The notes: a model not told the origin generated them from the sequence alone. A DNA stretch of 64,000 nt from Thiomonas bhubaneswarensis (GCF_001418255.1 NZ_LIPV01000004.1:124001-188000), one strand, 5' to 3'. Shown: positions 17,218 to 26,736, numbered from the stretch's first letter. Program-made: numbers and translations.

Positions 17218-17710
17218 GCCACCGGGCGCTCAACTGGTCGATGGTCTGCTGCTTGGCTGCGAGCAGGGGGAGCATCTCGCGTTGGCCACACAGCATGCCG
17301 GCCCAGAAGGCGAAAGCCAGAAGCAGCCCTCCGGCCAGCAGCCAGATCGTGCTGATCGACTCGCGCAATGCGTCACGCAGCACGCCAAGATCGATCCTGA
17401 CCGGCGCCGCGCGCAAGGCGGTCAGTGCCTCCAACACAGGCCCGAAGTCGGCGGGCAGCGTTGAGGGCGCCTGGCTACCTGCGCTCTCCAGGACTGCGGC
17501 CTTGACCGCGGCGAGCACATCGGCCCGGCCGGTCGACCGCGCCCAGCCCCAGGCGAACAAGGTGACGTGCGGCGCATTCGAGGGATCGTCGACCTCGAAG
17601 CCAGCCTTGCTGAGGATGCCGAGCAGGGACCGGATGTCCTTCCATTGATCCTCAGTCGGCAGGGCGCCTATGGCGTCGATGAAAATTTGCTCCGAGTTGC
17701 TGTAGGCCAT
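17207..17710 (-). CDS. traM: TraM-like relaxosome/transfer protein
   Basis: Seen: 167 residues, start MAYSNSEQIFIDAIGALP; a soluble N-terminal region and a transmembrane segment near residues 125-147 (TIWLLAGGLLLAFAFWAGML). Position directly after a ParA-like traL and before traB, leftward from oriT, matches the IncP traK-traL-traM order, which is the main basis for the name; sequence similarity to RP4 TraM was not verified. Its ATG overlaps the stop of traL (TGATG). Confidence 0.6.
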   Translation of the reverse strand: MAYSNSEQIFIDAIGALPTEDQWKDIRSLLGILSKAGFEVDDPSNAPHVTLFAWGWARSTGRADVLAAVKAAVLESAGSQAPSTLPADFGPVLEALTALRAAPVRIDLGVLRDALRESISTIWLLAGGLLLAFAFWAGMLCGQREMLPLLAAKQQTIDQLSARWHAR

Positions 17711-18471
17711 CACGCGACGCCCAGGGAATCGAGTGACTCGACCTGCGCCATTGCCGCTCCGGCACGCTGCAGCCAGGAGGTCAGGGCCAGCCGGTAGCCG
17801 AATTGCAGGGGCTTGCCGTCGATGCCGGTGGCGAGTACCTCGTGGAACGGCCGTCGCCCGATCATCACCATGAGCTGATCGTTGAGTTCGGGCAGCTCGG
17901 TCTCGGCCCAGGTTCGTTCCTCGATCAGCAGTTTGCACAGGTCGTCGCCATCCCACAGGGCGAACTTTTCCGAAGCGCCAAAGAACAGGTTCTTCACGAT
18001 CAGGCCGATCTCATACTGTGCCGGCATGTGGCGCAGCCGGTACTGCAGCGCGCGGATGCTCTCTTGGGTGCGGCTGAGCATCCAGACCGGGACCGCGTTG
18101 GCCTCGCGCAGCACTTCGCTGACGATATGGATCGAGCCGTCGAAGGCGCGCGTGCCGATCTGCGCGGGCATGTTGACGATGATGCGGTACTCCGTGTCGG
18201 CCGCGGCAGTGGCCGTCATCGCGACCCGGGTGCCCAGGTCGATCCATCCGCTCTCGGTGGAAAGGTCGAGCATTGCGGTGCCGATGATTCCGCTACCAGC
18301 CTTCAGTCCGCCGTCGCCGCAGACATCCGGATTGGACATGTCGGCGTCATAGACCACCAGGCGTGGACGCTGGCTGTCAGGGAGAGACAGGTAGTGGTGC
18401 ACCAGGGCGCGTGCGGCGAGGCTTTTGCCGACACCGCCTTTGTCACCGTCGATGATGAAGGTCTTGAGCAT
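17710..18471 (-). CDS. traL: TraL-like ParA-family ATPase
   Basis: Role: in IncP plasmids TraL is a ParA/MinD-related protein of the leader operon. Seen: deviant Walker A IDGDKGGVGKSLAARAL at residues 6-22, an Asp-rich switch VVYDADMSNPDV (about 40), and a C-terminal helical part. 253 residues. It sits between traK and traM with coupled spacing. An alternative reading as a plasmid-type partition ATPase is less likely because no parB-like gene adjoins it. Confidence 0.82.
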   Translation of the reverse strand: MLKTFIIDGDKGGVGKSLAARALVHHYLSLPDSQRPRLVVYDADMSNPDVCGDGGLKAGSGIIGTAMLDLSTESGWIDLGTRVAMTATAAADTEYRIIVNMPAQIGTRAFDGSIHIVSEVLREANAVPVWMLSRTQESIRALQYRLRHMPAQYEIGLIVKNLFFGASEKFALWDGDDLCKLLIEERTWAETELPELNDQLMVMIGRRPFHEVLATGIDGKPLQFGYRLALTSWLQRAGAAMAQVESLDSLGVA

Positions 18472-18497
18472 GATTGAATCCTTTGCCGTGAGGGGGT

Positions 18498-19073
18498 TCA
18501 GATGTTGTGGTCGTCAATGAACTTGCGCCTGGCCTCAGGTGGGCCCTCAAGGTTCTTGCGCAAGGCGTAATCGGCATCGGATTCGTCCGGGCGGCGATCC
18601 GAGCCGTCGGCCCAATTGGGGAGGTCCGCAATACCGGGTGCGCACGACGCACGAATCGCCGGAGCGTCCTGAGTAGCAGATCGTGCTGCAGGGGCCGGGC
18701 GTGGAGCGCGGCGACTCGTTGCTGGTGCGGAAGCCTTGTCGCTGGACGGCAGCCTCGCAGGCTGGGCGTTCAGCCGATAACGCTCTCGCGTCTGGGCAAG
18801 TGCGTAGCGCATTTCCGCTGGCGCCACCGCGGGCAGGGCCTGCTGCAGGATGTTGAACACCTCGCCCAGCGTGGCGCCGGAGTCGAAGAGATCGACGATC
18901 ACGGGTTCCAGTCCGCGAACGCTCTTGAGCGCAAATTCGCGGGCCGTCGCCGCCGCGTTGGCGGCTCGCTTGGCCTTGAGCGCAGCAAGCAGCGCAGCCG
19001 CTGCGGCGGGAACCTGCGCGGCTGCCGCCTGGGCATCGAATGGCGAGTCGACCTTGTCGTCATTGCCGTCCAT
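18498..19073 (-). CDS. traK: TraK-like oriT-binding protein
   Basis: Seen: 191 residues from ATG 19073 (MDGNDDKVDSPFDAQ); an Ala-rich helical N-terminal domain, VRGLEPVIVDLFDSGATLGE (about 50-70), a Pro/Ser/Arg-rich linker, and a C-terminal KNLEGPPEARRKFIDDHNI. Known: in RP4, TraK binds and bends the oriT leader side and heads the traKLM operon. Position here, first gene left of the presumed oriT, fits. Name rests on gene order plus general character. Confidence 0.65.
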   Translation of the reverse strand: MDGNDDKVDSPFDAQAAAAQVPAAAAALLAALKAKRAANAAATAREFALKSVRGLEPVIVDLFDSGATLGEVFNILQQALPAVAPAEMRYALAQTRERYRLNAQPARLPSSDKASAPATSRRAPRPAPAARSATQDAPAIRASCAPGIADLPNWADGSDRRPDESDADYALRKNLEGPPEARRKFIDDHNI

Positions 19074-19416
19074 AGACTCTCTCAGTTGCGGCCCGCAGGG
19101 CTGGGCCGATGGCCGGACTCTGCGGGGTGGGCCCTCAGATCTGGCGGGTGCGACAAGGGAACCGCGGAGCATCGCCGCCGGCAAGGCCGTGGCGACGTGG
19201 TGTTGCCATGCCGCGCGGCTGTGCTTTCCGGGTGTCGGGCGGAGCCTGACCAAGTGGCGACGGGGCGCGTTTGGGAGCGCAGCGGAAAACGTGACACGTC
19301 GCCTTACCTTGCACGCGTTTCATGCACACCACCGGCATCGGCTTCGAACCGGATGGCAGCGATTCGGAACAGGCCGTCAACGGAACGATGTGGGGCCCGG
19401 CCCGCAGAGCCAGGGT
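19074..19416. other. Probable origin of transfer (oriT) region
   Basis: Seen: 343-bp gap between divergent traK and traJ, the position of oriT in IncP systems. It holds an inverted repeat GGCGACGTG (19191-19199) / CACGTCGCC (19295-19303) and a CTTACCTTGCACG segment just right of it that loosely resembles the IncP nic region (TATCCTGC). The nick site cannot be fixed by eye. Confidence 0.6.
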
Positions 19417-19752
19417 ATGAAACAGAACGCTTCCCGGACCCACTGGGTGTCCGTCCGCTTCACCGAGACGGATTTGCAGGATTTGTCGGCGCAGGCCAGC
19501 CAGGCCGGCATGTCGCGCTCGGAACTGATCCGGCGACGCGTTCTTCATCGGCCCGTCATCAGCCGCGCCGACGCGAACACCGCCGGGCGCATTGATCAGC
19601 TCGGCCGCTTGATCAAGCACCTCTACCCGAAGGACAAAGGCTGGGCCAGTCCCGAGGAGCGCCGGAAATTCTGGCGCGTTCTTGAAGACTTGCAGCGTAC
19701 CGCCCAGGCTTTGCGCCGGAGGGCGCCATGCTCGCCAAAGTCATCACCCTGA
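19417..19752 (+). CDS. traJ: TraJ-like relaxosome accessory protein
   Basis: Role: binds next to nic and recruits the relaxase. Seen: 111 residues starting MKQNASRTHWVSVRFTETD with a ribbon-helix-helix-like N-terminus (VRFTETDLQDLSAQASQAGM, then SRSELIRRRVL), and a MobC-like helical end. Start: ATG 19417; earlier in-frame starts would run into the oriT region. It overlaps traI by 25 bp, so the two are co-translated. Confidence 0.8.
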   Translation: MKQNASRTHWVSVRFTETDLQDLSAQASQAGMSRSELIRRRVLHRPVISRADANTAGRIDQLGRLIKHLYPKDKGWASPEERRKFWRVLEDLQRTAQALRRRAPCSPKSSP

Positions 19753-21737
19753 AGCACTCTGCAGCCGGCAACGGGTTCGCGCCGGTCATGCGCTACATCA
19801 TGCGCGCCGCCCCCGACAGCGCGTTGCCCGACGGTCACATGCTCGAAGGCGGACACATCAACATCCCTGACGAGGCGCTGTTCTGGGCACTCCATGAAAA
19901 CCGCCTCGCCTATGCCGAAGACGTCGCCAGTGTCCTCGATCGCACGGCCGACGCTTGCCGCCTCAGGGGGCGGTTCCACGGCAACCCGGTCTACCACGTC
20001 GCCATCAACTGGCAGGAGGCCGAACGCCCCACGGCCAGCCAGGCCGAGCGCGCGTGTCGCCATGTGATGCAGTCACTGGGCTACGGCGATCACCAGGCCG
20101 CGTGGGCCATCCATCGCGACACCGACAATGACCACGTGCATCTGGTCATCAACCGGGTGCACCCGGAAAGGTTCCGGGCCGTCAGCCCGCCGTTCAAGAA
20201 GGATTATTTGATCCTCGACCGCTGCATGCGGGAGTTGGAGCTCGAGTTCGGCCACCAACGTGCGAACGGTCCTTTCATCACGCTGGACTCAGACGCCGGT
20301 CCGCAGATCGTGCGCATGAGCCGTGCGGAGCGACGCGAACGCGGGTTGCTGAAGGAACATGGAAAGCCCCGGCTCACGCGTGGCGCGGCTGCAGCAGAAC
20401 ATCGACTTGGATACGCGTCCTTTCAAGCCTGGGTCGCCGGTGCTCCTGCCCGGGACCTGCGCCAGGCTCTTGGCTCCCCGGCACCTACCTGGGCCGACGT
20501 TCACAAGGCGTTGGCCAGACATGGCGTCACCATGCAGGCCAAGGGCTCCGGGCTGGTCGTGACCACACGCCTTCCCGATGGCCGGGTCCTCGCCGGGAAG
20601 GCTTCGCAGCTCGGCCGCTGGGCAAGCAAGGCCGAGCTGGAGAAGCGGCTGGGCGCGTTCGTCCCGATAGGATGCACTCCCGATCTGCCCGCTGTCTATG
20701 CCCTGCACATCGAGGCTGCACGCCGGCAGGTTCAGCCTACGCAGCCGTCATGGGGACGCCTGGGAGACCGGGAGAACGCTTCTTCCTTCTCAGGCACCCG
20801 TCGCGATCCCGATGAACGCGCGTTGCGCAGGCAACAGCGCGCCGAAGCGCGCGCAGCGCTGGCCGATCGGTTCAAGATCGAACAGGACGTTCTGCGCCGA
20901 GACAAACCTCGGCAGCGTGCCGAGATGCGCGAGCGACACCGGAGCGAGCGGGCCGCACTGCAGGCCGAGCAGCGCGAGGCGAGGGCGCTGGCCTACGCCG
21001 CCGCGCGCCGAGATGGCCAGCCGATTGTCGTCGCACAGTCCCTCTGGGCCTGGATGTCGGCGCGGGAGCGCGAAGCACTGCAAGAGCGCCAGGCCGAAGA
21101 GCGCAAGGCGCTTTCTGTCAGCCAGCCGCGCAGCGAGGTCTGGCGCAAGTGGCTTGAGCGTCAGGCCGAGCAGGGCGACGAAGCGGCGCAGGCCGCGCTG
21201 CGCGGCATTCGCTACCGTGAACGTGGGGAAGCCAGGCACCAACGCGATGGCATTGAGGGCGATGAAGTCGAGCCGCTGCGCAAGCTGGTGTTGGCAGGAC
21301 TGGATGCCCAGATCGACCAGCGGCGGCAGCAGGTGCGCTACCGAGACTCCGGCGGTCGGGAGATGTTCACCGACACCGGCCGGCGCATCGAGTTGCACGA
21401 CAAGAGTGCGGACAGCGTGGAGGCCGCGCTTCGCATCGCGGCCCAGAAGTTCGGCGGCCGGGTGGAAATCACCGGAAGCGCCGCGTTTCGGGAGAGGGCG
21501 ACCCGCCAGGCCGTGCGCTTGGGCATCCGGGTAGTCGATGCTGACCTGGCGGCCATCGTGGCGGATGAACAGGCGAGTATGCGCGCAGATCAGACGAGGT
21601 TATCCACAGAATCTGTGGGCGAATCAGGGCGGGGGGCGGGTAAGCCCTTGAAACCCCATGTGGCCTCTGGGTTGCCTGTGGCGAAGGCAGATCAATTGGA
21701 GCGTAACTCGCGTTCCCAGATGGCGAATGGGCTCTGA
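19728..21737 (+). CDS. traI: Relaxase TraI (MOBP family) with LPD7-like C-terminal domain
   Basis: Role: nicks oriT, stays covalently bound to the 5' end and is led through the secretion channel. Seen: motif I Tyr23 in PVMRYIMRA, motif III with the metal-binding histidines HRDTDNDHVHLVIN (about residues 136-149), Arg-rich coiled region (about 360-470), and a C-terminal domain with YRDSGGREMFTDTGRRIELH and AAQKFGGRVEITGSAAFRE (about 537-600) that matches the LPD7 pattern. 669 residues against 732 in RP4. Intact. No traG/virD4 follows, unlike RP4; cargo begins about 230 bp downstream. Confidence 0.95.
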   Translation: MLAKVITLKHSAAGNGFAPVMRYIMRAAPDSALPDGHMLEGGHINIPDEALFWALHENRLAYAEDVASVLDRTADACRLRGRFHGNPVYHVAINWQEAERPTASQAERACRHVMQSLGYGDHQAAWAIHRDTDNDHVHLVINRVHPERFRAVSPPFKKDYLILDRCMRELELEFGHQRANGPFITLDSDAGPQIVRMSRAERRERGLLKEHGKPRLTRGAAAAEHRLGYASFQAWVAGAPARDLRQALGSPAPTWADVHKALARHGVTMQAKGSGLVVTTRLPDGRVLAGKASQLGRWASKAELEKRLGAFVPIGCTPDLPAVYALHIEAARRQVQPTQPSWGRLGDRENASSFSGTRRDPDERALRRQQRAEARAALADRFKIEQDVLRRDKPRQRAEMRERHRSERAALQAEQREARALAYAAARRDGQPIVVAQSLWAWMSAREREALQERQAEERKALSVSQPRSEVWRKWLERQAEQGDEAAQAALRGIRYRERGEARHQRDGIEGDEVEPLRKLVLAGLDAQIDQRRQQVRYRDSGGREMFTDTGRRIELHDKSADSVEAALRIAAQKFGGRVEITGSAAFRERATRQAVRLGIRVVDADLAAIVADEQASMRADQTRLSTESVGESGRGAGKPLKPHVASGLPVAKADQLERNSRSQMANGL

Positions 21738-21971
21738 CTACATGGGCGCGGTCGAGGATGGGCGCAGGGGTGGCGAAACCATCGCAAGGGTCAGCCAGTG
21801 CACGCGCAGGCGGCTAGCTAGGCAGCAGCTACGACGCCTTGATGAAACAGGAGGTGCGTGGGCGCCAGCGGTAACGACGTTGGTGGGGCCGGCGGTACGA
21901 CTCGGGAGGGCCCTCGACCCACCTGCGCGATCTGGCTGGAGGGTGAATATCTGCGGCAAACCACAGTTCCA

Positions 21972-22556
21972 TCAAACCATGTCAGGCGCAAACAGAGGCT
22001 GCAGGATCATTTTGAGCGACTGCAACAGCGGCTCGAGGGACATGCCGAGTTGTGCGTGGACGATGGCTCCATCGATGGCCAGAGCGAGAGCACGGGCCCT
22101 GCCGGCACGGCCAGGGCCGCTGGGCAGAAGGGATTCCAAGGCTGATGTCATGTCGACCTTGTGCCTTCTGACGGCTTCGAGGATATCCGGAGAGGCGCTT
22201 CCCAATTCGGTCGCCGCGTTGATGAACGCGCAACCGCGATAGTCGGGACTGCTCCACCAGTCCTCGAAGGTCGCCAGGAGTGCCGCCAATGGCGTTGGCT
22301 GCGAGGCGACCTGCCGCGCCAGCGTCGTGCGCAGCCAGGCCATCCATTGGTCGTGCCGGTACGCCAGATAGGCACGGACGAGGTCATCCTTGCTCGGGTA
22401 ATGCCGATAGAAGGTGACCTTGGTGACCTTGGCCTGAGCGATCACGCGGTCAATGCCGGTTGCCCGCACACCATCGCGGTAGAACAGCGCATGCGCGGTC
22501 AGAAGAATGCGGTCCCGTGCCGAAGATTCCTTCGATGGAGATGCGGAGGTTTGCAT
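21972..22556 (-). CDS. TetR/AcrR-family repressor
   Basis: Seen: 194 residues; N-terminal HTH (RILLTAHALFYRDGVRATGI then KVTKVTFYRHYPSKDDLVRA, about 15-58) and a ligand domain with YRGCAFINAATELGS, as in the TetR C-terminal 16 group. It is divergent from the DUF1348 gene; two GTAGACA-type palindromes lie in between, one close to its own start, indicating autoregulation and control of the neighbour. Confidence 0.92.
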   Translation of the reverse strand: MQTSASPSKESSARDRILLTAHALFYRDGVRATGIDRVIAQAKVTKVTFYRHYPSKDDLVRAYLAYRHDQWMAWLRTTLARQVASQPTPLAALLATFEDWWSSPDYRGCAFINAATELGSASPDILEAVRRHKVDMTSALESLLPSGPGRAGRARALALAIDGAIVHAQLGMSLEPLLQSLKMILQPLFAPDMV

Positions 22557-22565
22557 GCCGACATT

Positions 22566-22621
22566 GTAGACAGATCTGTCTACTTCGTTTAGGCTGCCTG
22601 CATGTAGACAACTCTGTCTAC
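22566..22621. promoter_or_regulatory. Two TetR operators in divergent promoter
   Basis: Seen: perfect 18-bp palindrome GTAGACAGATCTGTCTAC (22566-22583) and near-perfect copy GTAGACAACTCTGTCTAC (22604-22621), 38 bp centre to centre, between the TetR gene and the DUF1348 gene. Sequence and spacing are typical of a TetR dimer repressing both directions. Confidence 0.85.
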
Positions 22622-22646
22622 GCTGATGACCTTTGGGGAAACCATC

Positions 22647-23114
22647 ATGGAAAGTCGTCCACCGCTTCCACCGTTCACGCTGGAAACAGCGATCCAGAAA
22701 GTCCGTCTGGCGGAAGATGCATGGAACTCGCGCGACCCTTCGCGCGTGGTTCTCGCCTATAGCCCCGACACCAGGTGGCGCAACCGCGCCGAATTCCCAG
22801 TGGGCCGCGAGCAGGCACAGGCCTTTCTTGTGCGCAAGTGGGCTCGGGAGCTCGACTACCGTCTCATCAAGGAACTCTGGCTCTTCGGCGCCGAGCGGAT
22901 CGCGGTGCGGTTTGCTTATGAATGGCATGACGACGCCCGCCAGTGGTATCGCAGCTACGGCAACGAGAACTGGGAATTCAACGCCCAAGGCTTGATGACG
23001 TCGCGCTTCGCGAGCATCAACGACCTACCAATCAAGGACGCTGAGCGCAAGTATTTCTGGCCTCTCGGGCGTCGCCCGGACGACCACCCGGGGTTGTCCG
23101 ATCTAGGGTTGTGA
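22647..23114 (+). CDS. DUF1348 / NTF2-like family protein
   Basis: Seen: 155 residues from ATG 22647 with GGGGAAACC upstream; motifs [33 protein letters not shown] and [20 protein letters not shown], ending [19 protein letters not shown], the signature of nuclear-transport-factor-2-fold DUF1348 proteins. Function unknown; likely a small enzyme or binding protein under the divergent TetR repressor. In-frame ATG 22626 is an alternative start. Confidence 0.85.
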   Translation: MESRPPLPPFTLETAIQKVRLAEDAWNSRDPSRVVLAYSPDTRWRNRAEFPVGREQAQAFLVRKWARELDYRLIKELWLFGAERIAVRFAYEWHDDARQWYRSYGNENWEFNAQGLMTSRFASINDLPIKDAERKYFWPLGRRPDDHPGLSDLGL

Positions 23115-23228
23115 AGGACTTGCCGGGCAGATAGCAGGGCACGGCGCGCGTCCAATGGCTTTGGTTGATTGTTCCGGCGGGACATCGGCACATCCGTGGC
23201 GGTGGAACCCGGTGGTGCGATATGGGCA

Positions 23229-24128
23229 TCACAGCGCCTGGGCAACTGCCGAGGCAAGAAAGTCGAACACCGCCCTGACGCGCGCGCTGCTGCGAATTTC
23301 CCGGTGCACGGCCAGCCACACCGGCAGCGGCGGGATCGGCAGGTCGGGCAGCAGCCGGCGCAGCCCCGGCTCGCGCTCGGCCAGCCAAGTCGCCGCGAAG
23401 CCGACGCCCAGTCCCGCGACCAGGCATTGCCAGTGCACCAGATGGTCGTCGCTGCGCACTTGGAACGATTCCCGCGTCGCCGGCACGCCGACGGCATGCA
23501 GGCCCCGGATGATCTGCTCGTCCTGGTCGAAGCCGATCAGCGCGTGACGCAGAAGATCCGGCGCCGTCCGCGGCGCGGGGTGGCGGCGCAGGTACTCAGC
23601 GCTGGCGTAGACGCCAATGTCGACACGGCCGATGCGCCTGGCGAGTAGCGAGGCTTGCTGCGGCCGCGCCATGCGGATCGCGATGTCGGCCTCGCGTCGC
23701 AGCAGGTTGCTCATGCGGTTGGACGCGACGATGTCCACCGTCACGCCGGGCAGTTGCTGGCGCAGCGCGCCGAGCAACCCCGGCAGCAGGTGCACCGCGA
23801 CGATCTGGCTGGCGCTGACACGCACCGATCCCTGCATGTCGCTGCCCAGCCCGGTCAGCTTGCGCGCGATCGCCTGCGCGCTGTCGTCCATGGACCGCGC
23901 CTGATCGGCGATCGACAGTGCCGCTGCCGTCGGGACCAACCCGCGCCCACCGCGCTCGAACAGAGTCGCGCCGAGCTGTTGCTCGAGCTGGGCGACGTGC
24001 CGTCCGATCGTCGGCTGGCTGCCGCCGAGCTGGCGCGCCGCACCGCTCAGGCTGCCGGCATCGAGCACGGCGAGGAAGGACCGTACCAGCGTCCAGTCGA
24101 AGGCAGTCGGCGGGTTGGATTCATTCAT
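23229..24128 (-). CDS. LysR-family transcriptional regulator
   Basis: Seen: 299 residues; HTH with VLDAGSLSGAARQLGGSQPT and QLEQQLGATLFER (about 20-60), effector domain to the end. Divergent from the SDR gene 24217 with a short gap, so it probably controls that gene and the membrane protein after it. Several long frames on the opposite strand are shadows of its codon use. Confidence 0.92.
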   Translation of the reverse strand: MNESNPPTAFDWTLVRSFLAVLDAGSLSGAARQLGGSQPTIGRHVAQLEQQLGATLFERGGRGLVPTAAALSIADQARSMDDSAQAIARKLTGLGSDMQGSVRVSASQIVAVHLLPGLLGALRQQLPGVTVDIVASNRMSNLLRREADIAIRMARPQQASLLARRIGRVDIGVYASAEYLRRHPAPRTAPDLLRHALIGFDQDEQIIRGLHAVGVPATRESFQVRSDDHLVHWQCLVAGLGVGFAATWLAEREPGLRRLLPDLPIPPLPVWLAVHREIRSSARVRAVFDFLASAVAQAL

Positions 24129-24216
24129 TCGTGTATATCTCCAAGACATCTTTGTGCAATTGTGGATGATCGCTGCTACGGCAACAATGCAGTGATTCCG
24201 CAACGGAGCCATCACG

Positions 24217-25182
24217 ATGCCCACCTCGAAGACCGTCCTGATCCTCGGCGCCAACGGCCGCTTCGGCCGCGTCGCCTGGCGAGCCTTCGCACATGCAGGC
24301 TGGAGCGTCATCGCCCAGTCGCGCGGGCCGCTACGCGACCCGGGTGATGCGCGCGTCCGGCATGTCGCACTCGACGCGAAACAGCCGGCCGCGATCGTCG
24401 ACGCGGCCCGCGGTGCTGCGATCGTGGTCAACGCGCTCAATCCGATCTACACGCGGTGGGAGCAGGAGGCGCTGGCGCTGAACGAGACGGCGGTGACGGT
24501 GGCGCGCGACCTCGGCGCGACGCTGATGCTGCCGGGCAACGTCTATAACTACGGCCGCGAGATGCCGCCCGTCATCACCGACACGACGCCGGAGCGGCCC
24601 AGCACGCGCAAGGGCGAGATCCGCTGCCGGATGGAGGCGCGCATGCGGGCCGGCTGTGCACGCAGCATCGTCGTGCGCGCCGGGGACTTCTTCGGCGGCC
24701 CCGGTAGCGGATCGTGGATGGATCAGGTCATTGCGAAGGACATCCGCCGTGGCCGTATCACTTATCCCGGTCCGCTCGACCGGGACCACGCCTGGGCCTA
24801 CCTCCCCGATCTCGCCCGCGCCTTCGTGCTTCTGGCGCAAGGCCAAGAGCGGTTGCCCGGTCATGCGACGGTCCTGTTTTCTGGGAACACGCTGACCGGC
24901 GCACAGCTGGCGGCTGCGATCACCGAGGCGGCGCGGGCAGTCGGCGTCATCGACTCCTCAGCGCCGACCCGCGTGCGCGCATTGCCCTGGGGCGCGATCG
25001 GTGTGGCACGTTTCGTCAACCCGATGCTGCGCGAGATCTGGCGCATGCGATACCTGTGGCAGATTCCACACCGCATCGACGGCGCGGGGATGGAACGGAT
25101 CGTCGGCATCGTCCCGTCGACACCACTGGCCGAGGCGATACGCGCCACGCTCGCTATCTTCCCGGCGCCAGGGGAACATTGA
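24217..25182 (+). CDS. NAD-dependent epimerase/dehydratase-like protein (atypical SDR)
   Basis: Seen: nucleotide-binding motif VLILGANGRFGRVAWRAF (residues 7-24), VVNALNPIYTRWE (about 72), NVYNYGREM with the YxxxM-like stretch (about 108-116), and VVRAGDFFGGPGSGSW (about 148-163). 321 residues, no signal peptide. Known: such proteins bind NAD(P) and act on sugar nucleotides or as sensors. It ends in TGATG with the membrane gene start, so the two are coupled. Substrate cannot be told. Confidence 0.85.
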   Translation: MPTSKTVLILGANGRFGRVAWRAFAHAGWSVIAQSRGPLRDPGDARVRHVALDAKQPAAIVDAARGAAIVVNALNPIYTRWEQEALALNETAVTVARDLGATLMLPGNVYNYGREMPPVITDTTPERPSTRKGEIRCRMEARMRAGCARSIVVRAGDFFGGPGSGSWMDQVIAKDIRRGRITYPGPLDRDHAWAYLPDLARAFVLLAQGQERLPGHATVLFSGNTLTGAQLAAAITEAARAVGVIDSSAPTRVRALPWGAIGVARFVNPMLREIWRMRYLWQIPHRIDGAGMERIVGIVPSTPLAEAIRATLAIFPAPGEH

Positions 25183-25667
25183 TGGCGATCTCCATCGGCA
25201 CACTGCTGCTCACGTTGACCGGATTGGCATTGGCGGGGTTCTGGCTGCTGCCAGGAGGCGTGTTGGACCTGAGTCGGCTCGCTGGCGGGTCCTTGCAGGC
25301 TGACCTGCGGCCCGCCTATGGGAGCCGAACTCTCTATGCTTTGCTCGATGCGTATGGAATCCGCGGTCGACGCTGGTTCGGGCGCATGCTGCAAGTGGAT
25401 CTGGTGTTTCCGATGCTTTACACCGCGACCATCTGGATGCTCGCAGCCGAGCACGGCGCAATGCATAGACAGGCGGCCGTGATCGCCCAGGTCACGGGCT
25501 TCGCAGCGGCAGGATTCGATGAGCTCGAAAACCTCTTGCTGCTCAGCGTCCTGGGCTCCTACCCTTCTCGAAGGCCGCGCGTGGCGCGATCTGCAGGCAT
25601 CATGACGCTGGCGAAGATCATTTCTCTTGCGTTCTCGGTTGGAATCCTGGCGAGTTTCACCTTGTAG
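25182..25667 (+). CDS. Membrane protein of unknown function
   Basis: Seen: 161 residues with hydrophobic segments near residues 5-25, 75-90, 95-115 and 140-160; basic loop PSRRPRVARSAG. No family recognised. Its start overlaps the stop of the SDR gene, so the pair forms an operon probably under the divergent LysR regulator. Confidence 0.7.
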   Translation: MAISIGTLLLTLTGLALAGFWLLPGGVLDLSRLAGGSLQADLRPAYGSRTLYALLDAYGIRGRRWFGRMLQVDLVFPMLYTATIWMLAAEHGAMHRQAAVIAQVTGFAAAGFDELENLLLLSVLGSYPSRRPRVARSAGIMTLAKIISLAFSVGILASFTL

Positions 25668-25702
25668 CGCCGACCATATTTGGGGTGGTCTCGGATTCAT
25701 GT

Positions 25703-25726
25703 ACAGTGTCTAAAAATGAACACTGT
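25703..25726. promoter_or_regulatory. Inverted repeat at the start of a tetR gene
   Basis: Seen: ACAGTGT (25703-25709) and ACACTGT (25720-25726), 10-bp spacer, spanning the ATG at 25716. Inferred: autoregulatory operator for the TetR protein encoded here. Confidence 0.6.
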
Positions 25727-26369
25727 GCATGCATCAGGTGACCCGCATCGCGCTCCATTGCGTGAGGGGCGACGAGTTCGCAAGGAGCACGCGCTTCGAG
25801 AGCAGATCTACGCCGCGGCATGGTCGCTGTTCGATGCCGGCAGCTACGAGGCCGTCACCATGGACTCGATCGCATCGGCGGCGGACGTGGCCAGGGGAAC
25901 CCTTTACAAGCACTTCGCGACCAAGGAGGCGTTCATCCAGGAACGCTTCTACCGCGATGCCGTCGAGCGGCGCGAGTCCAGCCTTGCACACTGCCGGCGA
26001 CGCCGCAGCACGGCCGCGCGTTTGCGGGAGCTGTTGCGTCTCGACGGCGAGTATGCAGAGTGCATGCGGGTCTACGTCGGACCCTATCTCCAGCATCGCC
26101 TGGCGACGGTGGGATCGAACAAGGCAGCAGTGGAGCGGACGGTCTTCGAGGAGATCGTCCGTGGCTTGCTGGAGCAGGGGTGCATGGATGGGGAGATCCG
26201 CACCTATCCATCGATCGCCGCCCTGACGGAGCACTTTGTCTTCCTACGGATCGGGACGTTGATGCGGTGGCTCGGCAGCGGCGATGTCTCCATCGCGCCC
26301 TATTTCGAGCAGATGCTTGACCTGTTCCTGCATGGCGTTGCCCGAATGGAAGGGACTGCGCATGAGTGA
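25716..26369 (+). CDS. TetR/AcrR-family regulator
   Basis: Seen: 217 residues; HTH YAAAWSLFDAGSYEAVTMDS then AADVARGTLYKHFATKEAF (about 33-76), and a variable helical effector domain. The ATG lies within an inverted repeat, suggesting repression of its own translation and transcription. Overlaps the next gene by 8 bp, so the small membrane protein is under its control. Confidence 0.92.
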   Translation: MNTVHASGDPHRAPLREGRRVRKEHALREQIYAAAWSLFDAGSYEAVTMDSIASAADVARGTLYKHFATKEAFIQERFYRDAVERRESSLAHCRRRRSTAARLRELLRLDGEYAECMRVYVGPYLQHRLATVGSNKAAVERTVFEEIVRGLLEQGCMDGEIRTYPSIAALTEHFVFLRIGTLMRWLGSGDVSIAPYFEQMLDLFLHGVARMEGTAHE

Positions 26370-26736
26370 AGCGGAAGTATTCGCCCGGCTGGCCGCAGGC
26401 AGCGCCATGCTCTGCGCTGCCCTCGCCGCAGCCTGGCCGCTTTTCAATCGCCATCTGCTGGCTCTGTTTGGCGCAGGGTATGCACCGGTCGCTGGCCTAG
26501 TCGCGCGGCGCAATGCGGCGCTGTTCCTGGGCATTGCGCTGCTGCTCTGGCGTGCATCGTCCACGCCCGATGCGGATGTTCGAGCCATGGTCGGCCAGGG
26601 CGTCGGCTTGGCCTGTGCAACGCTGGCCGGACTAGGTGCCCTGGAGTTTCAGTGCAGACGCGCTGGTCCCTGGATCTGGCTGGCCATCGCGACCGAGGCG
26701 ACCTTAGCCGCGGCATTCTTCTACTTTGGCGTCTGA
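26362..26736 (+). CDS. Small membrane protein
   Basis: Seen: 124 residues, four predicted hydrophobic segments (about 10-30, 45-63, 75-95, 103-123) with few charges. No known motif. Coupled to the TetR gene upstream and followed after 54 bp by a DUF2867 gene; the three may be one regulon. Function unknown. Confidence 0.7.
   Translation: MSEAEVFARLAAGSAMLCAALAAAWPLFNRHLLALFGAGYAPVAGLVARRNAALFLGIALLLWRASSTPDADVRAMVGQGVGLACATLAGLGALEFQCRRAGPWIWLAIATEATLAAAFFYFGV

Noticed and set aside
17710-18471. ParA partner of the ParB at 10.2 kb
   Set aside because: It sits between traK and traM in IncP order, so TraL is the better reading; a partition role is left only as a question.
25734-26234. Minus-strand frame opposite the second tetR gene
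   Set aside because: Shadow of the TetR coding sequence; no start signal or family features.
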